In this document: piece after piece, positions 38,835 through 51,800 of the stretch
Layout of the letters: each line of letters starts with the position of its first letter
Numbering within the stretch: the first letter of the stretch is position 1
Source of the DNA: Diploscapter coronatus
Lineage: Eukaryota; Nematoda; Chromadorea; Rhabditida; Rhabditidae
Reading direction: 5' to 3'
Length of the DNA: 64,000 nucleotides
NCBI GenBank assembly: GCA_964036155.1
Contig: OZ038422.1
Coordinates: 32,387,201-32,451,200, forward strand
Translations under genes and position numbers: made by a program
Notes under the pieces: model-generated
Told to the model about the DNA's origin: nothing
Database searches by the model: none
The model's input: only the letters and a program-made list of their open reading frames with translations

Positions 38835-40091
38835 ATGCTCGTCGACCTGCTGAATTTTCTGCGAGGGCCACCCCTGTCGCTGATCAATTTCCACTGGCTC
38901 GCAGCACTCATCGCCTGCAGCGTCTGCACAATAGCAGCACTAGAAACCTGTCAGACTAGGAACAAAAATACGGTTAATTTCGAAAAATGCAAAAATTCTA
39001 AGATTTATGATCTTGTGAAAAGTTTCTATCGACCTGGTGAAAAGTATACCTTTGATGTTTCTTACAGAATATGATCCGCGTACCACTGAATGAGCTTCGG
39101 AAGGAAGAAAATCACTTATTCTTGAAACCTATCCAAAAAATTCTAGAATCTCTGTAAAAAGTAAAAAATGTTCAAATCACGGTATTCTTTTCTCAGAAGC
39201 GAAAAAACGCTCTGCGCACGACAGGCGCAACGACGACAGGGACGTCGACGAGCGTCACGAAAGGGGTCGCCAAGGCAGAGACCAAGGACGGCAAAATGTG
39301 CACTGCATCAGCGCAGCGGTAAATTAAAACCACAAATACCGGAAAAAATGTTCCCAAATTCTCAATTTTTGGAAGGAAGAAAATGCTCCCAAATTTATCT
39401 CTGACGATCATTTTTTAGTCCCAACCTCACACTATCGAAGGGATTAGCACACGGAAAGCTGGGTGGCAAGTCAAAATGTAAGGGGGTTTCCAAAAAATCG
39501 ACTTTCGAAATGGTACCCTCGAAAATTTGTTAATTTTCCAGTTAAACCACTCGATCCGACCGCCAAAAAAGACAAGGACAAAGACGACAAAAAGGAGGGC
39601 GAAGTGAAGGTAATTCAAAAATGAGATAAAGCTTCTTGACCGTCTCTTAGATCTGCATACTATTTCGCCAAATTGTGAAGTTTGCAGATTTATAAATAAC
39701 TGAAATTTAGACAGCCAAGGAGATCAAAGAAGACGAGAAAAAAGGGGAGAAGGAAAAACCAGTAGTAAAGGTTAGTTGGAGAATTTTTTTCTCAGATTAT
39801 AGATTTTTTATTCCAAAATTTTATCTTTTTTCATCGAAAAGGCGATAAAACTTGTCCTTTGCAAGTCCTCAAGATTTGATTCACTTTTCTTTTGAAAATG
39901 ATGCAAAGACTCGGTATGATTGTAAAAGAATAAAAAGTTGTGCTATATTGTGGAAAAACCGGGTATTTCTGATAATTGCTCAAAATAGGGTAATTTACAA
40001 TGGTTTTTCTTCAGAGCCTGCTCTCGAACCCGATTGTGACGCCTGTCACGGACGAGTTCCCGACCGTCGAGGAGAAGGACAAGAAAAAATG
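38835..40091 (+). CDS. Predicted membrane-anchored Lys/Glu-rich protein
   Basis: Six exons join in phase: 38835-38972, 39197-39318, 39419-39477, 39542-39609, 39711-39770 and 40015-40091, giving about 174 residues. The N-terminus holds one hydrophobic stretch, WLAALIACSVCTIAAL, usable as a signal anchor. The rest is hydrophilic: a Thr-rich part, then runs such as KKDKDKDDKKEGEVK and KEIKEDEKKGEKEK. The end reads NPIVTPVTDEFPTVEEKDKK. The last donor (ATG|GTTAG) leaves two bases, and joining to the next acceptor at 40350 would make TGA at once, so the 3' end is uncertain. The start could also be the ATG at 38727. Low-complexity composition prevents a family call. Confidence 0.45.
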
Positions 40092-40758
40092 GTTAGTTCG
40101 AAAAATGTTGGGCTGGAGACTATTTCTACCGCAAAGATGATTTGCGCTAAAACTATGGAGGCTTTCTTCGTAAATTTTGATACAAATCACCTTCAACCCA
40201 AAAATTTGAGGATGATTTTTTAATTTTAATAAAATTTAAGGATTTTGTTTTTCTTCTTTCAGTTAAAAGTTACAGATTTTCTCTTCAATTTCAATATTTT
40301 TAAGGCATTTTAGGATCAGAACTTTTTCAAATAAAAAAACAATTTCAGAAGAAAAAATGCCGCCATTGGTACGTGGCTGCGTTAGGCCCTGCCCACCTAC
40401 TGCCTAATTCAACATTTTCTTCCCTCAAAAATGACGTCACCAACTAACTTTGTGCAATCTCTCTTCGATTTCGATGAAACAATTCTCCGTCAACCAGCGC
40501 CTAGCTGTTCATTTGGAAACATACCAATAAACACGCTGGAAAAATAATCATGTTCTTTTAATTATCCTTGAAAAATATTGACAAGTATGAATTTTGAAAA
40601 TTCCGACCCATTTCCTAAAGTTCATCCTGAACTTTGATCATTTTGATAAAGACCACGCGAAAAGGCTCTATTAAGTGCTGATAATTAGGCCGACTAAGCA
40701 AAAATTCATAGATAAATTTCTAGACTACCTTTCATTTTTCAATTCTTATCTTGCGAAA
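40092..40758. other. Gap between the Lys-rich and esterase genes
   Basis: AT-rich. It may include the terminal exon of the upstream gene after the acceptor at 40349. No other coding signal. Confidence 0.35.
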
Positions 40759-43700
40759 ATGCTAGTTTTATTTTCGATCATTTTCATTCTGCTAAATTTT
40801 TCCCAGGCCTCGTATGTCGAAATTCAAATCAATACGACGAACGTATCAGCGACGGTGATTGGTGAGCAATTAAATCAGTTAACTAGCATAATTAATTAGA
40901 CAAGTAGCCTAATCAACTAGATAATTACCCTAATTAATAACTAATTAACTCCTAGGCGCTACATGTTGTACTCATCCTCCAGGTAAAATTTGAGCTTTTT
41001 GAAAAACCATATTTTTTCTAAAATTTAGTTGGCTGGGTGTTTCTTGGCATTCGTTATGCGCAACCACCAATAGGGAACCATAGATTTGCGGTGAGCTAAT
41101 TACCTTAACTAACAAGATAATTATCTTAATTAAATAGCTGATTATCCCAGTTAAATAGGTGATAAAGTTTTAATTGATCTATTTTCGGACGCAGCAAGAT
41201 TGGATCCTTCTGGAACGGTTAAAGCTGACAAATATGGAAGTCAGTGTTCACAAGGCACCTATGTACAAGAAGACTGTCTATTCTTGAATATCTACACGCC
41301 GGTGGTAAGTTTAAAATTATTGATTTGTTTGTTTAAATTCTTAGTCAAACTTTATCTATATCAAAGAGTGTAGTTTTAAATTGAATTTTAGACGTTTTCG
41401 CAACATACAAAAAAATTCAGAATGTGACTTCCGAAAGCAAACTGCCCGTTTACTTTTGGATCCATGGAGGCGGTTGGGTAAACGGGAACGGAGAATTACC
41501 TCCGACAATCTATGAAGCCTTGGTGAATCGTGGCCCAATGGTAGTGGTGTCGATTAATTATCGACTTGGACCGTTTGGTAGTTTTTGGCAAAGATCAGCT
41601 AAGATTATTTGTTTTTAAATCACAGGATTTTTCTCCTCAAAAGATGAGACGATACCGGGCAATTTTGCGATATCTGATATGATTGAAGCGTTAAGTTGGG
41701 TTAAGCGGTAGGTTTAAAAAATGAAAAAAAACATCGACTAAAATTTTAGGTACATTCAATTTTTCGGGGGTAATCCGAATAGAGTTACAATAGGCGGATA
41801 TTCAGCGGGCGGGATGGGAGTAAGTTCGTTGACTTTGTCGCCGCCTGCTAGGGGTGAGTTGAAATTTTTTGTTATTAAAAAACATTATTTTCTTTAGTTT
41901 TTCAAAAATTCAGGCCTATTTCAACAAGCGCTAACGCAATCAGGCACAACATTTGCGCCGTATGTTTTCAATTGCAAAACTTGGTGCGAGTTGTTTTTTC
42001 TAACATGTAAATTTTTTTGTTAAATTTTAGCAATTCAAGCGCTGGTTTAGCAATTTGGGCCGAATGCAGCACTTTTGATTTGTGGTATGAGGGCAGGAGT
42101 TTTCCGGTAATATTATTTAAAACAGATTCTCTGTAATATTCGACGATCTCAAGGAAGAGACCGGACCAGAGGCTTAAAATGCGTTTTGAAGGGGTATTTG
42201 AGTGTTTTCTACCTATACTCGACCCGGAGAACACGATTTTGGGGCTTTTTCCGACATTTTCAACTTCGGATCCAGGTACTGGGGTCCGAGGGTCAAATTT
42301 CGAAAGTCATTCTAATATCCCAAATTGTATATCAGATTGTTCAGTTCGATGAGCTGAGTCGATTGGTGCAAATATTTTCCGAATTTGACCTTCTTATCAC
42401 AAGTTACGGCTAAAAGCAGTGCAAAAATGTCAAAAATACGGAGTCCTTCATAGGAAAGTCAACTTTTCTCATCTATTTCTGGATATTACCTCCCAGTTTT
42501 TTCACACAATAATCTGCGAGTCCTGCTCATTCTAATCGAATAAAAAAATCCAGAATTGAGATACACCGATTGACCGAAAAAGCGATCCGAAGTTGGATTT
42601 GAAAATTTCGATTTTTCGAATTTTTGAGTTATACCTCCAAATTATATATCATTCGATAGAGCTCGAAAAACTGAGCAACTTTTGTGAAGACACCTCGATG
42701 AAATTTCCATTCCGAAATGAGATATTCAGAAAAAACTGAAAAATAAGGTATTTTTTCAAAAATTTATTTCTCACCATCGGTGTGAGTCAATTCGTTTAAT
42801 TTTGTATTAAAAATGATTCCTGACGCTTAAATTATGATTCTAAATAAAATTTAGGGGGTAATATCTATATTCGGGAACTTTCCGGTACTGGTTCCGGAGG
42901 GTACCAGACCGGTTTTAAAAATCTAATCAAGACCGGTCATGTTATATATCATTCGAAAGCCAGTGAAAAACTAAGTATAATACCGAAAACCGCTTGAAAA
43001 AGGGATTGATGCATCGAGATTTATGATCAAAAACGTTCCCAAGTTTTCTCTTCAATTTGACCAATACTTCATTTCCTCATAAAAATCGATACACTGAACC
43101 ATTTTTCAAGTGGTTTTCAGCATTACACTCAGTTTTTCACTGGCTTTCGAATGGTATACAACATTATAGGTCTTTCTATCAAATGGTAACTCACCTCTTA
43201 GGGGTCGTGGCTCATATGAGTCAAATTAACATTTTAACAAAGACCCATCATGTTATATATCAAGTGAAAGCCCCTATTGAGCTGAATAATATTCTGAAAA
43301 CCACTTGAAAAATAGATTAGTCTATCGACTTTTATGACCATTTGAAGTAACCCCATTTTTGGTCTTTTTCAGCAGGTGATTATGACCAATTACAATGATG
43401 ATATAATGAAACCACTTGCTGAAATTGATAGAAATGAACTCGAATATTACTCTCCAGTCAATTTCGAGTCGATTGATATCCATCTTGATATAGTACCATT
43501 CGGGTACCATATGGGTGGTATACCATGGACCCATATGGCAACATGGTAAAGTGGTAGCACGATACTCTAGGAAGCAAAAATGAAGTATTGCTCTTCAACT
43601 GCTATATCCCGAAAAGATTTTTCGAATTCGTTTGATTTTCAAAAAGTTATGAATTTTTTAATATTTTTGTCATTTTCATAGTTAGACCCATTTAAACTGC

Positions 43701-45912
43701 TATACCACGCATACCATAAGAGATAACCATGAGGTGTCTTCACAAAAGTTACTCAGTTTGATGAGCTCTATCGATCTATATATATTTTGAATTTTTTCAT
43801 ACGCATTTTCGAAAATCCGATTTTTCCGTTCCAACTTCGGATCGTTTTTTCGGTCAATCGGTGTATCTCAATTCCGGATTTTTTTATTCGATTAGAATGA
43901 GCAGGACTCGCAGATTATTGTGTGAAAAAACTGGGAGGTAATATCCAGAAAGAGATGAGAAAAGTTGACTTTCCTATTGAGAACCCCATATTTTTGGCGT
44001 TTTTGCACTGCTTTTAGCCGTAATTTGTGATAAGAAGGTCAAATTCGGAAAATATTTGCACCAATCGACTCAGCTCATCGAACTGAACAATCTGATATAC
44101 AATTTAGGATATAAGAATGACTTTTGAAATTTGACCCCCGGACCCGATACCCGAACCTGGACTTGAAAATTCTGGGAAAAAGCCCCAAAATCGTGTTCTC
44201 CAGGTCGAATATAGATAGAAAACACTCAAATAACCCTTCAGAACTCATTTTAAGTTTCTGGTCCGAACAGTTTCGAGGATTACGGAGAATCTGTTTTAAA
44301 AGTATGTTAATTTTTAAAAATATGCTAATTTTAGAAAATTCTCGAATGCATGAGGAAAGCTAATTCTTCTTTAATTTCGTGGGCCAATACAAATATGACC
44401 TTCCAACATTTTATGCAGTGGGGCACAGTGCAGGTGAAATTTAAATTATTTCAATTTTCGCCACTGATTAAGAGTAGACCATAACAACCGCCTGGTATAA
44501 AATTTACGATCGAGAAAATTTAGGACAAAAAATATTTGCCAGCGCCTGTGGATATTTTGGCTCAATCCAGATTGCCTATGCCAGTCATGATCGGAGATAC
44601 AAATGATGAATGGTTAGCTTGGAGTGAGATTTTTGAAATTTTCAAATTTTGAAAAAAAAAATTTTATAAAGAATATATTTTTCTTAAAGATTATATTTTA
44701 GAAAAAATATAAGATACAAATTTTTTAGCATTTTGGATGTGTGAGACTCCAGAATTTTTGAGTTTGTTCAACCGATACTTTGTCGAATTAACCCTAGAAG
44801 AAACTTATGAACTCAGCTGCTATGATAACGACAGTAATTTTTTATTTCAATTTAAAATTTTTGTTTTTTTATTAGCCTCTAAAGAGTATTGCAATTTGAA
44901 ACTTCGTTCTAAATTCGAATCTTTTAAACTTATATCCCAAATTTTAGATTCCGTATATGCCGGCCTGAAAAAACAGTATATCGATACTGTAAATTACACG
45001 GATTCAGACCATAATGGCTGGATGTCGGTTTATAACCATGTTAGTTTAGATAATTCAAAGTTTTTTTCTTCAAATTCTTTTGAAAAATCAGAAAATTATC
45101 TTTTTTTTTTTTAATTTTTAAACAAAATTCCCAGATAATGACGGACATGGATTTTCTCGGTGGCACGATTTCTGACGCGAAATATCACGCTTTAGTTGGA
45201 TCAAATGTGTACCTTTACAGCTTTGACTACCTAAGTCCGTTGAGTAAGGGTTTTACCTATTTTTTTTTAGAAAAATAGGTCAAAATTAGGTATTCCAAAT
45301 ATCACAGACCCACGAGTTCGGGGCGTTATGCATGCTTATGATTACGATTACTTATACTTTGATGGTAAGTTTTCAAATTTTATCTTTCAGGTTTGATAAA
45401 AAATGGTGATAAGAAAAATGTCAGTTTCTCAAGTTATTCGAAGTTTTTTTAATTTCTTTAAACTTATCGCCACATTTTGAAATTTCGTTTTCTTGTATCT
45501 TTTTACAAAAAGGTAAGAAAGGAATGCCAGATCAAGTTTCAATGATAAACTTTTCTATATTTTCTGGAACTTATGATTTTCTTTTTGACTTTATTAAAAA
45601 ATTTAAGGTTGCCCCGACTTCAAATGTCAACCAGAAGATCGTGCTTTGATCGAAATTTATCAGAAAGCTGTCACGAATTTTATCCTGACAGGGTTAAAAT
45701 ATTTTAATTTGCGAAAGAAATTTATTTAAAAAATTAGAAATCCTACTCCTCAAAATGGAGGGCTGCCCTTCATATGGCCAAAATTAGATGCAAGAAACAG
45801 CTACGTTTCATTATTGCCTACTCCGCAAGTTTTATCGAATTATCACACATCAGCACTGTATTTCGCTTGTACCGCACCCACTATCGCCGGATATAAACCT
45901 GCTTGGTGTTAA
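40759..45912 (+). CDS. Secreted type-B carboxylesterase
   Basis: Exons: 40759-40861, 40956-40982, 41029-41090, 41195-41304, 41421-41577, 41626-41707, 41750-41853, 41914-41959, 42031-42106, 44335-44433, 44524-44623, 44729-44833, 44876-45039, 45135-45243, 45290-45364, 45608-45692 and 45738-45912. A signal peptide starts MLVLFSIIFILLNFSQA. Family landmarks follow: GIRYAQPPIGNHRF, QEDCLFLNIYTP, the oxyanion hole WIHGGGW, INYRLGPFGFFSS, the nucleophile elbow TIGGYSAGG, and HAYDYDYLYF around the catalytic His. The chain ends PAWC. Alpha/beta-hydrolases of this class cleave carboxyl esters; nematodes have many, including cholinesterase relatives and gut esterases. All junctions agree in phase except 41090/41195, which is off by one base. 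Intron 42107-44334 carries a 2.2 kb fold-back repeat. The acidic catalytic residue cannot be assigned by eye. Confidence 0.85.
42119..44298. mobile_element. Fold-back element of 2.2 kb in an esterase intron
   Basis: The left arm (about 42119-42705) and right arm (about 43728-44298) are inverted copies. The ends read AAAACAGATTCTC on both sides in opposite orientation, and long blocks such as AATCTGCGAGTCCTGCTCAT and CAATCGGTGTATCTCAATTC recur inverted. The centre has further diverged repeats of a segment containing ATGTTATATATCA. No transposase frame is seen. Arm identity is moderate, so it is older than the element at 29.9 kb. Confidence 0.7.
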
Positions 45913-46347
45913 ATTTTCGAACTTTGGAAAATAAATCATTTCTGAAATAAGTCTAAAATGTTTACCCAACGTATTTCTCAGTTTCTATCGATTTTTAAGA
46001 TTTATCATTTTCTATTTCTTCTTTTAAAAATCAAGAACAAAAGATAAGAATTCCAACCCAAAATGGTCAGATCAATGATAAGCCAGGGTCAATGCTTATC
46101 TAACAGTCCATCTATTGAAACGTATTCTCTTCAAGTTCGTCATTTTCAAGTCTTTTTCGCTTTTCCGCTGTTATTTTATTTTTTTTGCAAAAATCTTGAA
46201 ATTAGCGTGCCCAAATTGTTTCTTATCGCTGAAGGGCTACCATTCATCTTTATTACCATCTCCCAAGTGCCAATTTTCGTTGTTGTACTAAATCTATCGA
46301 TTTCTGAAAATGATTTCATTTCATTAAATCTAGAAAAAAATAGAAAG
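45913..46347. other. Gap between esterase and kinase-like genes
   Basis: 435 bp. An open frame from 46063 runs in frame into the next gene, so the start codon could lie upstream, but that stretch reads like UTR. Confidence 0.35.
45930..45935 (+). terminator. Polyadenylation signal of the esterase gene
   Basis: AATAAA 18 bases after the stop codon. Confidence 0.5.
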
Positions 46348-47959
46348 ATGGAGAATTCTGAAGAATTTCTCTATGAAATCGACGAACCCACCCAATGTGC
46401 TTTGGCAGACGTACGGTATTTGAAGAATTTGGTCAAAGAGGTTTACGGGATTGTTGAAGGTGGGTTAAAATTGTTTTAATTTAAAAATCTGGAATAAGTG
46501 GATATTTTTGAAAGAAAAAATCTTGAAACTAAGTTTTGAACGAGAAAATTTTTAGCAGAATTCGCTCAGCTAACCGGGTACGAGGATTGTAACTTCAAAC
46601 TGACGAATATTCAGTGGGAAGCTTCTCAAAATAATCTCCCAAATTCGGCGATTTTGAAAATTACAAATCCGATAGAATGGAAAAGAAAGGGACACATGGG
46701 TAAGATTTTTTTTTTAAATCGATAAATCAGTAAAATTCTGTCTTTAGACGCCCAAGTAGGGCTAAACGCAGCACTTCGGAATTCCGGAATACCGGCCCCG
46801 AAGGAGATTCCAACGAAAAATGGACAACTCTGGGTTCCAGAAAATCTGAAAACCGTCTCAAACGATTACGGTATGTAGTTTCTTTCCCAAAATATCGATT
46901 TTTAAATTGCAGTAACTCTACCGATTAGACTGTTTCAAATTTTGCCTGGAACGATGTTGGAGAATTTCCCCTTCGAGCCATTTTTGGTGGAAAAAGTCGG
47001 AGAATTGCTGGGCAAATTTCACAGGGTCGCCAATGATTTGGACAGTAAATTTGTTCTTTCATAAAAATAGAAGAAATTAAATTTTTAGTCCAAACGACCC
47101 ACGTTCCGTTCATCTCCCCGCTGAATAAGAACTGCATTTTACGGGAGATGAACTTGCTTTTGGAAAAGAATTTTCTATCCCAGGATCGATTTGATATGGC
47201 CAAAAGAGCCCTTGAAGTGTTCGAAGAGAAATTGAATCTATCGGAAGATAAAGATTTTGGTAGGTTTTAACTAATTTTTCTAGAAACTACGGAGAGACCT
47301 ATGCATTTCAAGAACCTTTAGGCATAATTCACTCGGATTTTAACGAGACAAACATGCTAATTAGTCGGAGTGAAACTGGAGACTTAGAGGTGGTTAGTCG
47401 TTCTTTTTTAGAAAATAATACTTTTTAGATAACCGGCCTTTTGGATTTCGGAGATTTTCATAGAGCCCCTAGAAGCTTGGATATTGGGGCTGCGATTTTG
47501 TACCTGCATTTATCGGATAAGTTGAATCAAGAGTAAGAAGTTTCTGAAGAGAAATAAAATGTCCTTTGAAAAGATGGAGGTTCTGAAGGATTTTCTTTTT
47601 GACAGTTAATTTGGAGATTTTTGTTTAAATTTTGAAATTTTAGCATCGAAAGTTTGAAATCGAATTTGATAAATGGCTATCGTCGGGAACGCGGTTTTGA
47701 CCAGGAAGATCTGATTTTACCTGCCATGAAAGCCCGTCTGGCGTGCTCACTAATATATGGATTAAGGTTTCTCGAAAAACTTAATTACCTGCAATTAACG
47801 GAGTTAGTTTGAAAAACGAGTTAATTAGATCAATTCAGAACGGCACGATTAAACGTGAGAGGAGGTAGTATTACATACGTTTTGAAAACACAATCTAACG
47901 GCTGGGAAAGTTTGAAGGTAGCATTTTCTGAATTTATTTTATTACCCTCAAAAAATTGA
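46348..47959 (+). CDS. HYKK: Hydroxylysine-kinase-like phosphotransferase (APH fold)
   Basis: Nine exons join in phase to 366 residues: 46348-46459, 46556-46699, 46748-46870, 46913-47044, 47089-47259, 47322-47392, 47429-47532, 47644-47766 and 47839-47959; human HYKK has 373. Landmarks: GYEDCNFKL (glycine-loop equivalent), AILKITNP with the ATP-anchoring Lys, PIRLFQILPGT and ELLGKFH. The catalytic HxDxxxxN motif is IIHSDFNETN and the metal-binding DFG equivalent is GLLDFGDFHRAP. The tail ends SITYVLKTQSNGWESLK and then a short read-through to TGA at 47957. The human enzyme phosphorylates 5-hydroxy-L-lysine, released by collagen breakdown, using GTP. The fold is shared with aminoglycoside and choline kinases, so the substrate is an inference. 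A donor-like GTAGCA after GWESLK leaves the last 13 residues doubtful. Confidence 0.82.
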
Positions 47960-48824
47960 GGCTGAAAAGGCGGCTTTTAAATTCACCCAGTTCACCAACC
48001 AAAAATTTGCAAAGTTTGTCCATTTTGAAAATAAATAGATGAACTTTAAAAATAAGTAGTTCGTGGAGGGGATAAATTTTTCAAAAATCCGCAAACAATC
48101 AACGAATTTTTCAGAAATTGGATAATCTCTAAAATATCGATAAAACGAGCATTATTATCAAAGAAGAAAAACGAGAGATATCCCTATTTTACGCATTCCT
48201 AGATATGAAGTAAATGAACGTCTTGGTTGAAAATTTTAACAATTTACTGAAACTATTCTACTTTTTTCAGTGTCAAAATTTTCAAGTCTAAAATTGTTCA
48301 AATGAATAAAAAAAATAAAATCACAATGAAAAATACCACAGAAAACAATTTAATTTTGGTTTTAGAAAAATGAATAGCATGAAAATGGTACTGAAACATA
48401 GAGCACGCAGATACCCATACTTGCAAGTAAAAAGACTCAAAACGAGAGAAGGCTATAGTATTTTCAAACTCCGTTCATTTTTAAAATAAGTTTGCAAAAA
48501 TGAGGCACAGAAAAGAATCGGGGCTTGAAGTGTTGTTCATTTCAAAGAAAAGAGATCAATCAATTTCACAACTTTGCATTTTCCAACTCGAAAATCAACA
48601 TGTATTCTTATCGACAAAGATTCTCGAATAGCCCGGCTTATGTAAAATTTGCTCCAATGCCAGAAATAAATCGTTCCTCCTTAGACTATTTAACAATGGA
48701 GCATGTTTTGCATGGCCTGGCTACTTACCAGTCTTTGCTGATTTCTACTACTTACCCACATTTTTTGTTAGATTACTTGAAAGTGTTGCACTCACAATTT
48801 TGACGTAGAAAAAATCGATTGAAG
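47960..48824. other. Convergent intergenic region
   Basis: Between the 3' ends of the kinase-like gene and HYOU1. AATAAA at 48030-48035 suits the + gene. A 92-codon open frame at 48525-48803 (+) has no support and I left it out. Confidence 0.4.
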
Positions 48825-51800
48825 TTAAAGCTCGCTCTTTTTCGCCGATGCATCGTCGCTTTCTTTCTTCTGGAAAAGCTCAAATTTTTCATCTTGTTAT
48901 GAAAAGTTTGTTTTCAAAAATCAAAAATTCCTCCAACCAACCTCTGTTCCATTGGTGTCTTCCTTCTTCTTTCGCGTTTTCTCTTTGACTTCTTCGACCT
49001 TCTCCTTCAATTTCTTCTCGGCATCGCCACTTTTCAGGTCGGCCTCGTTCATTTCGACGATTCTGTCCGAACGCATCTTTTTCATGAAGCTCTTGATCTC
49101 CTTGTCCAGCGCTTTTATCTGCAATTTTTCGTATTTGTATTTTTTCGGTTATAAACCTTAAAATTATCTTAATGATGAAAGAATAATTTCCTAGAATTTT
49201 ATTCAAAATTTCCAGGCTAAGCATTTTTTCTTTCATTTTCAAATGGATTCATTAAAATCTTTTTTTCAATGGATACTTTTCAAATGTTTCATGTAAGTTT
49301 CAAAAAACACTTATAAAAATTGAGGTTTTGAAAATTCCAATGGATAACATCCTTATTATTTAAGACGCTAAAAATACCTATGCAAATTTTATTTTTGAAC
49401 ATTTCAATTAGGTAATATTCTTCTTTAAAAATAAAGTTTCAAGAAATACTTATAAAAGTGAAATTTGAAAGTTTCATTAAGACATTTTTCCTCAAAAACA
49501 AAAAATGAACCAACCTTTCCCTCGATTTGATTGACGGTTAGAGCCGGATTTTCATGCTTTTTCTTCTTTTCCTGCGCGGCCTGCTGCTCTTGCAACCAGG
49601 ACTTCAGTTTTTCCAATTTCCCATTGAACGTTTCGGAGTCGTTCTGAAAAATTGACATTTTTAAATTTCCGATTCTTTTTAAGATTTGAATTAATGCAAG
49701 TTTTGATCATTAAAACATGTTTCACAATTTCTAGTTATTCAACGAACTTCAAAGGGCTAATGCGAGAACCGTTCTTGTAGAATATCATTTTGGTTATTGC
49801 AGAGTCCGAAATCTGGGGGGTCAAAACTGGGGAAAGAAGAAATGGTTTTAGGTCAGTCTCTCCGTTTCGCGTGCCACCTCTAGTTTTCAAATCATGAAAC
49901 ACAAACTTAGGCAGACTTTCAGCAAAAGTGAAAAGATATGAGAAAGGGAGTACGCACGGGAGATCTGACTTAAGCATTGCCCAAGTCTAAATATAAAAAA
50001 AAAAACTTACCTTATTGAAAAGCGGCTTCTCAGCGTCTTTTGGATTCAAGCCCATTTGAATTAGCGCCGAACTGGACTCGATCAGTTTGTTCAGATTGTC
50101 CAGTGATTTGGGCAGTTCCTGGAATTTGTACTCTTTTTAATCCTTAAAATTATTTTTATCCAAAATACTGTTTTTCTAATTTTTTTAATGAAATTATTTT
50201 CCTTTCAAAATATTTTTGCATAAATAGATTTTTTAAACTTTAATATTCAAAATAAAAAAATCCAACCTTGGCTTCTTTGACCCTCTTTTTGATAGGTCGA
50301 ATGAGATCCTTCAAAGTGGAGAGCCGCTTTTTGAGTTCGTCAAAAGTCAGATCCTTCTCAGGGGTCTCCTCCAGCCAGTCGCGAGTTTCAGAGGCCTGCA
50401 AATTGGAACTTTTTTGGAAAACAACTAGAAGCTTTACTGTCGTTAGATTTATTTATCAATCATACTGTACCTTTGAAACCTATATCAAATTTAATGGATC
50501 AGCCACTAAACATTCGAAAAAGTTTAACCTCCTTCAGCATTTTTTCCTTCTCATCCTCGCTGATGTATCCAACGATTTCTTCTTCGTCCAAGAGGTTCTT
50601 TGCCTCGAAAGCCAACGATTCGAGTTCATTGTGCAGTTTGTGCTTCTCCGCCTGCTCCTTTTCGAGTCGGGCGAATTCGGAGAGGCTGAAATATTTTTTA
50701 TTCTTTTTATAATTTTATTTTAATACGTTTATTTATATGTTTAAATTTTATTTTCATATAGATTTTCCTCCAACTTAAGCTTGATAGTATTTGAATAACC
50801 ATTTTTAGAAAACGGAGAAAATCGAACTTTTATGGTAATTATTTCGAATAATTTTTAAAAATTTTAAATTACATTTGCTTGGCCTTCCTGATGTCTCCGG
50901 CGCTCGGCTGGGGCGAGTCACCGTTCAGTCCAACACTCGTCTTCAGTTGCAGTTTCTTCAAATCGACGGACTTCTTGTCTTCGGCCTTTTTCGAATCTGA
51001 CTCCGTCTGAAATACGTTTCACCAATTTTTATATTCAAAATAAAATTGGAAGTTTCCTTATGTTATGAATAAACAAAGTAAATCATATCTTTTGAAAAAA
51101 TTACCGTATTCTTCTCGGTGTCATTGCCTTTGCTTTCGTCTTTTTCTTTCGTATCCTCTTTTCTCTTCTCAGCCTTCTCGATCTTCTCCTCTTCCTCTTG
51201 GCTTTCCTGTGGCTCTTTTTTGGCGACATCCGAGTCATCTGGAGCCTCTTCGACGTCTTCGGACTTGGACGACGTGAACAGGCCGGAAATCGTGTTCGTT
51301 ATAGCTGAAAGTTAATTTTTCAGAGAAAATTGTATAAAAGGTGTTTTTAGAATTTTTTGCAGAAACTCGATAGAGAAAATTATGTTTGTTTCATGTTTAG
51401 GGTTAGCTATAAAAATTTCAACTTACACCCAATGACGCTCTTCTTCTTTTCGATATTCAATTCGGCTTTTCCAATTCGCACAATGCCGCTTGGATCCAGT
51501 TGAAAGCCGATTTTCACGCCTAAAAATACAAATTAAAAAGCACACATAAAATCATATTTTGGACTAAAGTTAAAAATACGATTTTTCCTCAAAACCAACC
51601 CTTGTAGTCACTGTCTTCCTTTAGATTTTCCTCCAAAGCCTTGGCCAGCCCGGTCACGGTAATCTGAAAAATAAGCATTTTTCCAACAAATTTCAAAATT
51701 CGTATATGAAGAATTGCAAAATTCCAAAAATAGTACATTTATTCGAAAGAGAAGTATGGCACTTTATAGATCTTTAAGGATTAGTTTTCAAAATAACCTT

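Noticed and set aside
43057..43534. Open frames inside the esterase-intron fold-back element
   Set aside because: Short, without transposase motifs, and within repeated sequence; not evidence for an autonomous element.
48525..48803. 92-codon open frame on the + strand between two 3' ends
   Set aside because: No splice-site context, no signal peptide or domain, and composition like the flanking UTR sequence.
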